Source: Caenimonas soli (GTDB taxonomy: Bacteria > Pseudomonadota > Gammaproteobacteria > Burkholderiales > Burkholderiaceae_C). From it: a stretch of DNA of 64,000 bases. The stretch lies in assembly GCF_013155545.1 (NCBI RefSeq), contig NZ_JABJVV010000004.1, positions 1 to 64,000 of the forward strand, in the 5' to 3' direction. The position numbers and the translations under genes are program-made. The notes beneath the pieces are model-generated. The model did not search any database. It was not told where the DNA came from and saw only the letters and a list, made by a program, of their open reading frames with translations. Shown here in pieces: positions 1 to 8,788 of this stretch (position 1 is the first letter of the stretch; the number at the start of each line of letters is the position of its first letter).

Positions 1-158
1 CGCGAAGTCAGTTGCGCAAACATCATGCACAGCAACTGATCCCAATGCGAGAACTTCAGCGGCGCGTGCGAGCCCGAGTAACGCGCCACGCACCGATCAA
101 AAACGGACCGCGGCAGATGCTCCTTCAATTGAGCAAATACCAGCTTGCCTTTGTGCAT
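1..158 (-). CDS. IS4-family transposase, N-terminal fragment (cut by window edge)
   Basis: Translating the minus strand from the ATG at 158-156 gives 52 residues, beginning MHKGKLVFAQLKEHLP and continuing FDRCVARYSGSH, then W-D-Q-L-L-C-M-M-F-A-Q-L-T. This is the typical N-terminal DUF4372 segment of IS4-family DDE transposases, which cut and paste their own element. The frame stays open to the first base of the window, so the catalytic domain lies outside. Whether the full gene is intact cannot be judged from here. Confidence 0.75.
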   Translation of the reverse strand, partial: MHKGKLVFAQLKEHLPRSVFDRCVARYSGSHAPLKFSHWDQLLCMMFAQLTS

Positions 159-297
159 GGCCGCACCCCCGCAAATCCATACGAGTGTGCGGCTTCGGGA
201 AGCTGAAATTCAAATCGACCCGGCCACGCCCGGCCGTTTAAATCAATAAAATCAACGACTTGCGATCCAAATGAGAACGCTTCTCCGGACAGTAGTG
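1..297 (-). mobile_element. IS4-family insertion sequence, left part only
   Basis: The transposase start at 158 and about 140 bases in front of it belong to an IS4-family element that runs leftwards out of the window. The sequence at 280-297 reads, on the minus strand, CACTACTGTCCGGAGAAG, which looks like the outer terminal inverted repeat. A REP-like palindrome begins just outside it. The opposite end is not in the window, so the exact boundary and any target duplication cannot be confirmed. Confidence 0.6.
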
Positions 298-326
298 GGT
301 CAGGCCCGGGATGACAACGGGCTGCC

Positions 327-347
327 ATTGCGGGCTCGACCCGCAAT
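327..347. repeat. REP-like palindrome, copy 1
   Basis: Perfect 8-base inverted repeat ATTGCGGG / CCCGCAAT around the five-base loop CTCGA, just beyond the stop codon of the dehydratase gene. It has the same arm length and the same loop as the palindrome at 29666-29686, so the two are probably copies of a dispersed REP-type element. It could also end transcription of the dehydratase gene, but there is no T-run. Confidence 0.6.
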
Positions 348-355
348 CCAGGCTT

Positions 356-2095
356 TCAGTGATTGTCCCGCGGCACGAAGGCCCCGCGCTTGCCGACCAG
401 GAAGTCGAGGTCGACGCCTTCGTCGGCCTGTAGTACATGGTCGACGTACAGCTTCCAGTAGCCTGACTTCAGGGGCGGCTCGGGCGCTTTCCATTCCGCC
501 AGGCGACGCGCCATTTCCTCGTCGCTGATGTGCAGCTGGATGCGCCGGTTCGGCACGTCGAGCTCGATCATGTCGCCGTTTTGCACGATCGCCAGCGGAC
601 CGCCGGCGGCGGCTTCCGGCGCCGTATGCAGCACCACCGTGCCATAGGCCGTGCCGCTCATGCGGGCATCGCTGATGCGGACCATGTCGGTGATGCCCTT
701 GCGCAGCACCTTGGGCGGCAACGGCATATTGCCCACTTCGGCCATGCCGGGGTAGCCCTTGGGGCCGCAGTTCTTGAGCACCAGCACGCAGTTCTCGTCC
801 ACGTCCAGGTTCTCGTCGTCGATGCGGGCGTGGAAGTCCTCGATGTTCTCGAACACCACGGCCCGGCCTTTGTGCACCATCAGCGCCGGCGTCGCGGCGC
901 TGGGCTTGATCACGGCGCCGCGCGGGGCCAGGTTGCCGCGCAGCACGGCGATGCCGGCCTTGTCCTTGAACGGGGTGGCCAGCGGCTTGATCACCTCGGT
1001 GTTGTAGTTCTGGGCGTCAGAAATGTTCTCGCCGACCTTGCGTCCGTTGGCCGTGATGGCATCCAGGTGCAGGTGCTGCGAAATCTCCTTCATCACCACC
1101 GGCAGGCCGCCTGCGTAGCAGAAGTCTTCCATCAGGTACTTGCCCGAAGGCTGCAGGTTCACCAGGCAGGGCAGTTCGCTGGCCAGGCGGTCGAAATCCT
1201 CGATCGTGAGCTCGACACCGATGCGCCGCGCGATTGCAATCAGGTGGATCACCGCGTTGGTCGAGCCGCCGATCGCCGCCAGCGTCTTGATGGCGTTCTC
1301 GAAGGCCTGGCGCGTGAGGATCTTCGACAGCGTCAGGTCTTCGTGGACCATCTCGACGGCGCGCCGGCCGGCCATCCGCGCCAGCACGTTGCGCCGGCCG
1401 TCCACCGCCGGGTAGGCGGCGTTGCCCGGCAGGCCGATGCCCAGCGCTTCGACCATGCTGGCCATCGTCGAGGCGGTGCCCATGGTCATGCAGTGGCCGT
1501 GGCTGCGGTGCATGCAGCTCTCGGCTTCGAAGAAGTCGGCCAGCTTGAGCGTGCCGGCGCGCACCTGCTCGCTCATGCTCCAGACGCCGGTGCCCGAGCC
1601 CAGTTCCTGCCCGCGCCATTTGCCGCTGAGCATGGGCCCGCCGGACACGCCGACCGTCGGCAGGTCGACGCTGGACGCGCCCATGACCAGGGAAGGCGTG
1701 GTCTTGTCGCAACCCATCAGCAGCACGACCCCATCGATCGGGTTGCCGCGGATGCTTTCCTCCACGTCCATGCTGGCGAGGTTGCGGTAGAGCATGGCGG
1801 TGGGGCGCAACAGCGTCTCGCCCAGCGACATCACGGGGAACTCCAGCGGGAAACCGCCGGCCTCGTACACGCCGATCTTCACCTGCTCGGCCAGGGTGCG
1901 GAAATGCGAATTGCAGGGCGTGAGTTCGCTGAACGTATTGCAGATACCTATGACAGGCCTGCCGTCGAACTGGTCATGCGGCACACCCTTGCCTTTGACC
2001 CAGCTGCGGTAGGCGAATCCGTCGCGGTCCTGCCGGCCGAACCATTGCTGGCTGCGCAGCTCGGCTGCGGGTTTTTTCTTGGGAGGAGTGGTCAT
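356..2095 (-). CDS. IlvD/Edd-family sugar-acid dehydratase (L-arabinonate/xylonate type)
   Basis: 579-residue member of the IlvD/Edd dehydratase family, which removes water from dihydroxy acids using an iron-sulfur cluster. Probable cluster ligands are Cys61 (PCNSHF), Cys129 (MGCDKTTPS) and Cys202 (GHCMTMGTAS). The length and the GCDKTTPS form fit pentonate/aldonate dehydratases better than the branched-chain enzyme IlvD. It is divergent from a hydroxyacid dehydrogenase and next to a sugar ABC transporter, which supports a role in sugar-acid breakdown to a 2-keto-3-deoxy acid. The exact substrate cannot be read from sequence. The start is ATG with GGGA-rich bases a few positions upstream. Confidence 0.85.
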   Translation of the reverse strand: MTTPPKKKPAAELRSQQWFGRQDRDGFAYRSWVKGKGVPHDQFDGRPVIGICNTFSELTPCNSHFRTLAEQVKIGVYEAGGFPLEFPVMSLGETLLRPTAMLYRNLASMDVEESIRGNPIDGVVLLMGCDKTTPSLVMGASSVDLPTVGVSGGPMLSGKWRGQELGSGTGVWSMSEQVRAGTLKLADFFEAESCMHRSHGHCMTMGTASTMASMVEALGIGLPGNAAYPAVDGRRNVLARMAGRRAVEMVHEDLTLSKILTRQAFENAIKTLAAIGGSTNAVIHLIAIARRIGVELTIEDFDRLASELPCLVNLQPSGKYLMEDFCYAGGLPVVMKEISQHLHLDAITANGRKVGENISDAQNYNTEVIKPLATPFKDKAGIAVLRGNLAPRGAVIKPSAATPALMVHKGRAVVFENIEDFHARIDDENLDVDENCVLVLKNCGPKGYPGMAEVGNMPLPPKVLRKGITDMVRISDARMSGTAYGTVVLHTAPEAAAGGPLAIVQNGDMIELDVPNRRIQLHISDEEMARRLAEWKAPEPPLKSGYWKLYVDHVLQADEGVDLDFLVGKRGAFVPRDNH

Positions 2096-2116
2096 AGGGA
2101 AAGTCCTGAATGTTCA

Positions 2117-2126
2117 ATCATATTAT
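2117..2126. promoter_or_regulatory. Candidate GntR operator, site 1
   Basis: The intergenic stretch between the divergent dehydratase and dehydrogenase genes contains ATCATATTAT. It differs by one base from the perfect palindrome ATCATATGAT found in front of the binding-protein gene at 3184-3193. Two near-identical sites at two promoters of one module, with a FadR-type regulator encoded at its end, suggest a shared operator. This is inference. Confidence 0.4.
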
Positions 2127-2181
2127 GTTCATACCATTGGAGCCAGTTTCTCAGTGGAAACCATGACCAAAGGGGACCGCC

Positions 2182-3132
2182 TTGTCTCGTCCACAAATAC
2201 TTACCGTCGCCAAACTGCCTCCATTCCTGCTGGAGCCCCTCAACGAAGCCTTCGTCGTCCATGACCGGCTGCACCAGACCGATCCCGCGGCGTTCGCCAA
2301 GGTCGCGCCCGAGATTCGCGGCATCTGCGGCGGCGGCGAATCCAAGGTGCCGCGCGCTCTGATGGAGCAACTGCCGGCGCTCGAGATCGTGTCCATCATG
2401 GGCGTGGGTTACGACGGCGTCGATGTGCCGGCCGCGCTCGAGCGGGGCATCCCGGTGACGCACACGCCCGGGGTGCTCAACGACGACGTCGCCGACCTGG
2501 CCATCAGCCTCATGTTCGGCATCGCCCGGCGAATTCCGCAGGCCGACCGCTACGTGCGCGAGGGCCGCTGGGCCACCGAAGGGCCGATGCCGCTGGCGCG
2601 CAAGGTCTCGGGCGCGCGCCTGGGCATCGTCGGCCTGGGCCGCATCGGCCAGGCCATCGCGCGCCGCGCGCAGGCATTCGATATGTCGGTCGCGTACACG
2701 GCCCGCAGCTCCAAGCCGGAGATTCCCTTCGATTTCCATCCCACGGCGAAGGCGCTCGCGGCGCAGGTGGACTTCCTCGTCGTGATCACCCCCGGCGGGA
2801 CCGGCACCTACCACCTGATCGATGCCGAGGTGCTGAACGCACTCGGACCCAAGGGCTACCTGATCAACGTGGCGCGCGGCTCGGTCGTCGATGAAGCGGC
2901 GCTGATCGAGGCGCTGCAAAACGGCGTGATCGCCGGCGCGGGGCTGGACGTGTTCGAGAAAGAGCCCCATGTGCCCGAAGCGCTGAAGGCCTTGGACAAC
3001 GTGGTGCTGACGCCGCACATGGCGAGCGCCACGCGAGAGACGCGCCAGGCCATGGCCGACCTGGCGCTCGACAACCTTCGCTCGCATTTCGCGGGGCGGC
3101 CTTTGCTCAGCCCGGTGCCGGAATGGTCCTGA
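2182..3132 (+). CDS. D-2-hydroxyacid dehydrogenase (NAD(P)-dependent)
   Basis: 316-residue protein of the D-isomer-specific 2-hydroxyacid dehydrogenase family, which interconverts 2-keto and 2-hydroxy acids (glyoxylate, hydroxypyruvate or 2-ketoaldonate are typical substrates). It has the nucleotide-binding GLGRIG at 151-156 and a catalytic triad of Arg232 (VARGS), Glu261 (FEKEP) and His279 (TPHM). The start is TTG at 2182, chosen because AAGGGGA lies at the right distance upstream and no in-frame ATG fits the family N-terminus. Its place in the sugar-acid module suggests it reduces a keto acid made in that pathway. Confidence 0.85.
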   Translation: MSRPQILTVAKLPPFLLEPLNEAFVVHDRLHQTDPAAFAKVAPEIRGICGGGESKVPRALMEQLPALEIVSIMGVGYDGVDVPAALERGIPVTHTPGVLNDDVADLAISLMFGIARRIPQADRYVREGRWATEGPMPLARKVSGARLGIVGLGRIGQAIARRAQAFDMSVAYTARSSKPEIPFDFHPTAKALAAQVDFLVVITPGGTGTYHLIDAEVLNALGPKGYLINVARGSVVDEAALIEALQNGVIAGAGLDVFEKEPHVPEALKALDNVVLTPHMASATRETRQAMADLALDNLRSHFAGRPLLSPVPEWS

Positions 3133-3183
3133 GGAACGCGCCATCCGGCTGCGGGTTTTCCATAGAGTTCGAAGGTTTTAATC

Positions 3184-3193
3184 ATCATATGAT
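3184..3193. promoter_or_regulatory. Candidate GntR operator, site 2
   Basis: Perfect 10-base palindrome ATCATATGAT about 45 bases before the start codon of the sugar-binding protein gene. It resembles ATCATATTAT at 2117-2126 in the other promoter region of this module. The likely ligand is the FadR-type regulator encoded at 7892-8653, but this has not been shown. Confidence 0.45.
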
Positions 3194-3238
3194 AACAATG
3201 CACAGTTCACTGACTCACCTGTATAGGAGACAAGCGAT

Positions 3239-4618
3239 ATGAGACTCAAGACACTGCTGGCCACGGCGATGTTCGCTGCGGGCCTGGTGGCCGCAGGGCA
3301 GGCCGCCGCCCAGGAAAAGCTGACCGTCTGGTGGCAGAAGGGCTTCTACAAGGCGGAGGACGACGCGCTGCTCGCGGCCATCAAGAAGTTCGAGGCCAAG
3401 AATCCCAAGTACAAGATCGACCTGTCTCTCTATGCGCCGCAGGAAATGATCCCGAAGGCGGTCGCCGCGCTCGACGCCGGCAACGTGCCGGACGTGACTT
3501 ACGGCGACGTGTTCGATTTCCAGGTGACCGCCAAGTGGGCGTACGACGGAAAGCTGGAGGACGTCTCCAGCATCATCAATCCGATCCAGTCCAAGTTCGA
3601 GCCCTCGGCCTTGTCGACCACGTTCCTGCTGAACAACACCAACGGCACGCGCGCCTATTACGCCTATCCGATCAAGCAGCAGACCATGCACATCCAGTAC
3701 TGGAAAGACATGCTGGCTGAAGCGGGCTTCAAGGAAAGCGACATCCCCAAGGACTGGAAGGGCTACTGGAGCTTCTGGTGCGACAAGGTGCAGGTCGGGT
3801 ATCGCCAGAAAACCGGCAACCGGGTGTTCGGCATAGGCCAGCCGCTGGGCGTGGACTCCAGCGACTCCTTCTACTCGTTCCTGACGTTCATGGACGCCTA
3901 CAACGTCAAGCTGGTCAGCGACTCCGGCAAGCTGCTGGTGGATGACCCGGCCGTGCGCCAGGGGCTGATCAATGCGCTGACCGACTACACCAGCGTGTAC
4001 GGCAAGGGCTGCACGCCGCCCTCGGCCACCAACTGGAAGGACCCCGACAACAACGTTGCCTTCCACAACAAGACGACGGTGCTGACCCACAACGCGACGA
4101 TCTCCATCGCGGCGAAGTGGCTCGACGACATGAACAACGCCACCTTGACCGAGGCGCAGCGCGCAACGGCCAAGAAGAACTACACGGAGCTGATCGCTAC
4201 GGCGGGCTTTCCGAACAAGCCGGACGGCTCCAAGATGGTGTATCGCGCCGCCGTGAAGACGGGTGTGATCTTCAAGGATGCCAAGAACAAGGAAGGCGCC
4301 AAGAAGTTCGTGGCCTTCATGCTGGACGATGCCAACCTGACACCGTATGTCGAAGGCTCGCTCGGCCGTTGGTTCCCGGTCACCAAGGCGGCGCAGCAAA
4401 GCCCGTTCTGGAAGAGCGATCCGCACCGCCTGGCCGTTTACAACCAGTTCATGAACGGCACCACGCCTTTCGAATTCACCAAGAACTACAAGTTCACGGT
4501 GCTGAACAACGAGAACGTGTGGGCCAAGGCCGCCAACCGAATCCTCAACGAGAAGGTGCCGGTGGATAAAGCCACGGACGAATTGATCGCCCGCATCAAG
4601 ACCGTCGCCGCCAACTAG
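3239..4618 (+). CDS. Sugar ABC transporter substrate-binding protein (family 1)
   Basis: 459-residue extracellular solute-binding protein. A Sec-type signal peptide covers about residues 1-24, with a hydrophobic core and cleavage after AAA before QEKLTVWW. The mature part has the family-1 pattern of sugar-binding proteins (LTVWWQKGF near the N-terminus, repeated lobes). It would deliver a sugar or sugar acid to the two permeases encoded downstream. A good Shine-Dalgarno, AGGAGA, lies ten bases before the ATG. An intergenic stem-loop follows the stop codon, as is common where the binding protein must be made in excess. Confidence 0.85.
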   Translation: MRLKTLLATAMFAAGLVAAGQAAAQEKLTVWWQKGFYKAEDDALLAAIKKFEAKNPKYKIDLSLYAPQEMIPKAVAALDAGNVPDVTYGDVFDFQVTAKWAYDGKLEDVSSIINPIQSKFEPSALSTTFLLNNTNGTRAYYAYPIKQQTMHIQYWKDMLAEAGFKESDIPKDWKGYWSFWCDKVQVGYRQKTGNRVFGIGQPLGVDSSDSFYSFLTFMDAYNVKLVSDSGKLLVDDPAVRQGLINALTDYTSVYGKGCTPPSATNWKDPDNNVAFHNKTTVLTHNATISIAAKWLDDMNNATLTEAQRATAKKNYTELIATAGFPNKPDGSKMVYRAAVKTGVIFKDAKNKEGAKKFVAFMLDDANLTPYVEGSLGRWFPVTKAAQQSPFWKSDPHRLAVYNQFMNGTTPFEFTKNYKFTVLNNENVWAKAANRILNEKVPVDKATDELIARIKTVAAN

Positions 4619-4627
4619 GAAAGCAAC

Positions 4628-4661
4628 GGCCGGCCGGAAGCCAATGGGCTTGCGGCCGGCC
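4628..4661 (+). promoter_or_regulatory. Intergenic stem-loop after the binding-protein gene
   Basis: Outer stem GGCCGGCC (4628-4635) pairs with GGCCGGCC (4654-4661), and an inner stem AAGCC (4638-4642) pairs with GGCTT (4647-4651). There is no T-run, so it is more likely an mRNA-stabilising or attenuating hairpin than a full terminator. In ABC operons such hairpins raise binding-protein levels over the permeases. Confidence 0.55.
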
Positions 4662-4693
4662 TCATTACCGCAGCCCGTGCTGGCCTTCGAATC

Positions 4694-5563
4694 ATGACCC
4701 AAGTCGCAACCGCATCGATGCCCGCCGCGGCCCGATCGGCCCGGGCCCTGTCGCAATATGAGCTCTGGGGACGGCTGCTGGTCGTGCCCTACCTGCTCGT
4801 GTTCGCGGTGTTCGTGCTTTACCCCGTGATCTACGGGCTGTGGCTGGCACGCCATCCCGCCAGCTATACCAAGCTGTTCGACGACCCGATCTTCTTTCGC
4901 AGCGCCGTCAACACGCTGGTGTTCCTGTTCGTGGCCATCAACGTCAAAATGATGGTGGCCCTGGTGCTCTCGGGCTTCTTCATCAGGACGCGCTGGTGGA
5001 TCAAGGCGCTGTCGGTGCTGTTCATCCTGCCGTGGGCGGTGCCTTCCATCCCCACCATCCTGTCGGTGCGCTTCATGCTCAATCCGGAGTGGGGCGTCAT
5101 CAACTCCCTGATCTTCCGTATGACCGGGCTGGACGGCCCGAACTGGCTCAACGACCCCACGCTCGCCTTGTCGTTCTCCATGCTCATGCACATCTGGAAG
5201 TCGCTGCCGTTCTGGACGTTGATCCTGATCGCCGGGCGGCTGGCAATTCCGGGCGAGCAATACGAAGCCGCGTCGGTGGACGGCGCCAGCAACTGGCAGA
5301 AGTTCCGTTTCATCACCTGGCCGGCGATGCGCAACCTGTACGTGACATCCACGATCCTCTCGGCCATCTGGACCTTGGGTGATTTCAACAGCGTGTACCT
5401 GCTCACCGGTGGCGGGCCGGCCGACCTCACGCACGTGCTGGCGACATTGGGCATCCGCTACCTGCGCCTGGACCAGGTGGACGTGGCCATGGCCTCTATC
5501 GTGGTGGCGCTGCCGCTCGTGCTGCCCTTGGTGTATTTCATGATGAAGAGGCTGAGCAAATGA
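4694..5563 (+). CDS. Sugar ABC transporter permease (MalF/UgpA type)
   Basis: 289-residue inner-membrane permease with about six hydrophobic segments. The conserved cytoplasmic EAA loop is visible as YEAASVDGASNWQKFRFI, the site that docks on the ATPase subunit. Its order after the binding protein and before a second permease is that of CUT1 sugar importers. The last four bases, ATGA, overlap the start of the next permease gene, which implies translational coupling. Confidence 0.85.
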   Translation: MTQVATASMPAAARSARALSQYELWGRLLVVPYLLVFAVFVLYPVIYGLWLARHPASYTKLFDDPIFFRSAVNTLVFLFVAINVKMMVALVLSGFFIRTRWWIKALSVLFILPWAVPSIPTILSVRFMLNPEWGVINSLIFRMTGLDGPNWLNDPTLALSFSMLMHIWKSLPFWTLILIAGRLAIPGEQYEAASVDGASNWQKFRFITWPAMRNLYVTSTILSAIWTLGDFNSVYLLTGGGPADLTHVLATLGIRYLRLDQVDVAMASIVVALPLVLPLVYFMMKRLSK

Positions 5564-6411
5564 AGAAGATCAGCCTGCGCATGGTCACGGCGGAAGCCAA
5601 GCTGCTGCTGATCGGCATCCCGGTGTTCCTCTGGACCATCATTCCGGTCTATCACATGTTCCTGTTCGCGATCTCCGAGCGCGACTCGGCCACTTCCGGG
5701 CGGCTGTGGCCCAAGAACCCGACGCTGCAGAACTTCGAGACGGTCTTCTTCCAGAAGCATTTCTACCTGAGTCACTTCTGGGTGCAGCTGGGCAATTCCC
5801 TCCTGATCGCGCTGGCCGTCGGCGCCATCACGCTGGTGGTGGCCACAACGGCCGCGTTTGCGATCAGCCGCCTGCGGGTGCGCGGTGGACGCACGGTGAT
5901 GAACATGGCGCTGTTCACCTATTTCATCCCCGCTGCCTTCCTGGCGGTGCCGATGTACAAGACCATGGCCAACTATGGCCTGCTCAACAACCAGTGGTCG
6001 CTGATCCTGGCCATGGTGACGATCGCATCGCCTTATTGCATCTGGGTGCTCAAGCAGGCCTCGGACAAGCTGCCGTACGAGCTGGACGAAGCCGCCCGCA
6101 TGGACGGCGCCACGCCGGTGCAGCTGTTCTTCCTGGTGTACCTGCCGCTCATGGTTCCGTCGCTGGTGGCCGTGGGAACTTATGCGTTGCTGCTGGCCTG
6201 GAACGAGTATCTGTACGCGTTCCTGCTGCTGTCCAACGAAACCGATCTCACGCTGGCGGTCGCGCTGGGCAACTTCCTGGCGGCGGACGATTCGCCATGG
6301 GAGTTGCTCATGGCCACCGGTTTCGTCTATGCGCTGCCGCCGGCGGCGATCTATTACGCCTTCAAGCGCTACATGGTGTCGGGCCTGACGGCCGGCGCCG
6401 TGAAGAGCTAG
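5560..6411 (+). CDS. Sugar ABC transporter permease (MalG/UgpE type)
   Basis: 283-residue second permease of the importer, also with about six membrane segments. Its EAA loop reads YELDEAARMDGATPVQLF. The start ATG overlaps the stop of the previous gene, so the two subunits of the heterodimeric channel are probably made together. Members of this family form the inner-membrane path of CUT1 transporters for di- and oligosaccharides or glycerol phosphate; the substrate here is unknown. Confidence 0.85.
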   Translation: MKKISLRMVTAEAKLLLIGIPVFLWTIIPVYHMFLFAISERDSATSGRLWPKNPTLQNFETVFFQKHFYLSHFWVQLGNSLLIALAVGAITLVVATTAAFAISRLRVRGGRTVMNMALFTYFIPAAFLAVPMYKTMANYGLLNNQWSLILAMVTIASPYCIWVLKQASDKLPYELDEAARMDGATPVQLFFLVYLPLMVPSLVAVGTYALLLAWNEYLYAFLLLSNETDLTLAVALGNFLAADDSPWELLMATGFVYALPPAAIYYAFKRYMVSGLTAGAVKS

Positions 6412-6436
6412 CAAATACAAGGAACTGCTTTTCACC

Positions 6437-7507
<1,071 letters not shown>

Positions 7508-7511
7508 AACC

Positions 7512-7895
7512 ATGACCGTATTCACCAAAGTAGTTCTCTTCACGGACGCGGATGGGCGCGCCCGATTTCGCGAGGAGCCGATCGAGCTGGCCGAGGGCAC
7601 GCCCCAGTCCATGCTTTCGGCGCTGATGCCCTCGGGCGGCATGCAACTGCGCCACAGCCCGGTGGGCTTTCGCAGCCAGTTCCATTGCAGTCCCCACACG
7701 CAATGGGTGTTCATCCTGGGCGGCCGGATGGAGATCGGCCTGCAGGACGGCACGTCACGCATCTTCGGGCCGGGGCAGCATTTTTATTCCGCCGACCTGC
7801 TGCCTGCCGGCGCGACTTTCGACGCGTCGGTGCACGGTCACTGGAGCCGGCAGGTGGGTCCTGATCCGCTGGTAACGCTGTTCGTGCGAGGATGA
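7512..7895 (+). CDS. Small cupin-like protein
   Basis: 127-residue protein with a single predicted beta-barrel of cupin type. A histidine-containing segment (HCSPHTQWVFILGGRMEIGL) is followed by FGPGQHFYSADLLPAG, the usual two cupin motif positions. The ATG at 7512 is used rather than upstream in-frame codons because it follows the ATPase stop by four bases. It sits inside the sugar-acid operon and may bind or isomerise an intermediate, but no enzyme activity can be assigned. It overlaps the regulator gene by four bases. Confidence 0.7.
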   Translation: MTVFTKVVLFTDADGRARFREEPIELAEGTPQSMLSALMPSGGMQLRHSPVGFRSQFHCSPHTQWVFILGGRMEIGLQDGTSRIFGPGQHFYSADLLPAGATFDASVHGHWSRQVGPDPLVTLFVRG

Positions 7896-8653
7896 GAGCG
7901 CAGGCCAACATGATCAAGAACGTCCACGGCAACACGGTCGATCATCTCGGCCGGGCGATCGTCGCGGGACGGTACGGACCCGGCGCGCCGATTCCGCCGG
8001 AGCCCCTGCTGTGCGAGGAGCTGGGCGTCAGCCGCACGGTGGTGCGCGAGGCCGTGAAATCGCTGATCGCCAAAGGCCTGGTGAGCAGCGGCCCCAAGGT
8101 GGGGACGCGGGTGCTGGACTCCGACCAGTGGAACTGGTTCGACCCCGACGTCATCATGTGGCAGTCGCATGCGGGCCTGACCCCCGAATTCCTGCGCGAC
8201 CTGCAGGACCTGCGGCGGGTGGTGGAGCCCGCCGCCGTGCGCATGGCGGCTGAACGCGCCACGCCGCAAGACCTGGCGGAGATCGAATCGGCGTACGAAG
8301 GCATGCGCAAGGCCGTGGAGGAGGGCGGCGACTACGTCAAGTACGACCTGCTGTTCCACCAGGGGCTGCTGCGCGCCTGCCGCAACCGCATGATCGTGCA
8401 AATGAGCAAGGCGCTGGGAGCGCTGCTGCGCACCAGTTTTGAAATCTCGACGGCGCGCAAGGACGGCCCGCGGAATTCGCTGCCCTTGCACCGTGCAGTG
8501 CTGGACGCCGTGGTGGCCCACAACCCCGCCAAGGCCGAAAAAGCCATCCTCGTGTTGATCGATGGGGCGCGTGAGGATATCGAGCAGGTGCTGTCCACGC
8601 GCAAGCGCCTGCCGCGCCTGAACACGCCCGCGCCTCTTATCAAGGCAGCCTGA
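7892..8653 (+). CDS. FadR-type GntR family transcriptional regulator
   Basis: 253-residue regulator with an N-terminal winged helix (LLCEELGVSRTVVREAVKSL is the recognition helix region) and a C-terminal FCD ligand domain. FCD regulators sense small organic acids, which suits the neighbouring dehydratase and dehydrogenase. The ATG overlaps the stop of the cupin gene; a second ATG six codons later is an alternative start. It probably controls this module through the ATCATATKAT sites at 2117 and 3184; that link is inference. Confidence 0.85.
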   Translation: MRAQANMIKNVHGNTVDHLGRAIVAGRYGPGAPIPPEPLLCEELGVSRTVVREAVKSLIAKGLVSSGPKVGTRVLDSDQWNWFDPDVIMWQSHAGLTPEFLRDLQDLRRVVEPAAVRMAAERATPQDLAEIESAYEGMRKAVEEGGDYVKYDLLFHQGLLRACRNRMIVQMSKALGALLRTSFEISTARKDGPRNSLPLHRAVLDAVVAHNPAKAEKAILVLIDGAREDIEQVLSTRKRLPRLNTPAPLIKAA

Positions 8654-8788
8654 TTTCGCGTGACAAACGCGGGGCCTTGCCGCAGCCCGACGGCGCGGTA
8701 GAATTTGTAGTTACAAGATCCGCGGCCATGTGCACGCGGGCTACCCGGGCGCGGCGACCGCCTGCCCGGAATCGTTGGAGACTCACCC

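Noticed and set aside
530-2362. 610-codon open frame opposite the dehydratase gene
   Set aside because: It is antisense to a clear IlvD/Edd protein, its product is a His/Arg/Ala-rich string without any domain, and such long shadows are normal in high-GC DNA.
3215-5434. 739-codon open frame opposite the binding-protein and permease genes
   Set aside because: It covers two well-supported genes on the other strand and has no family features.
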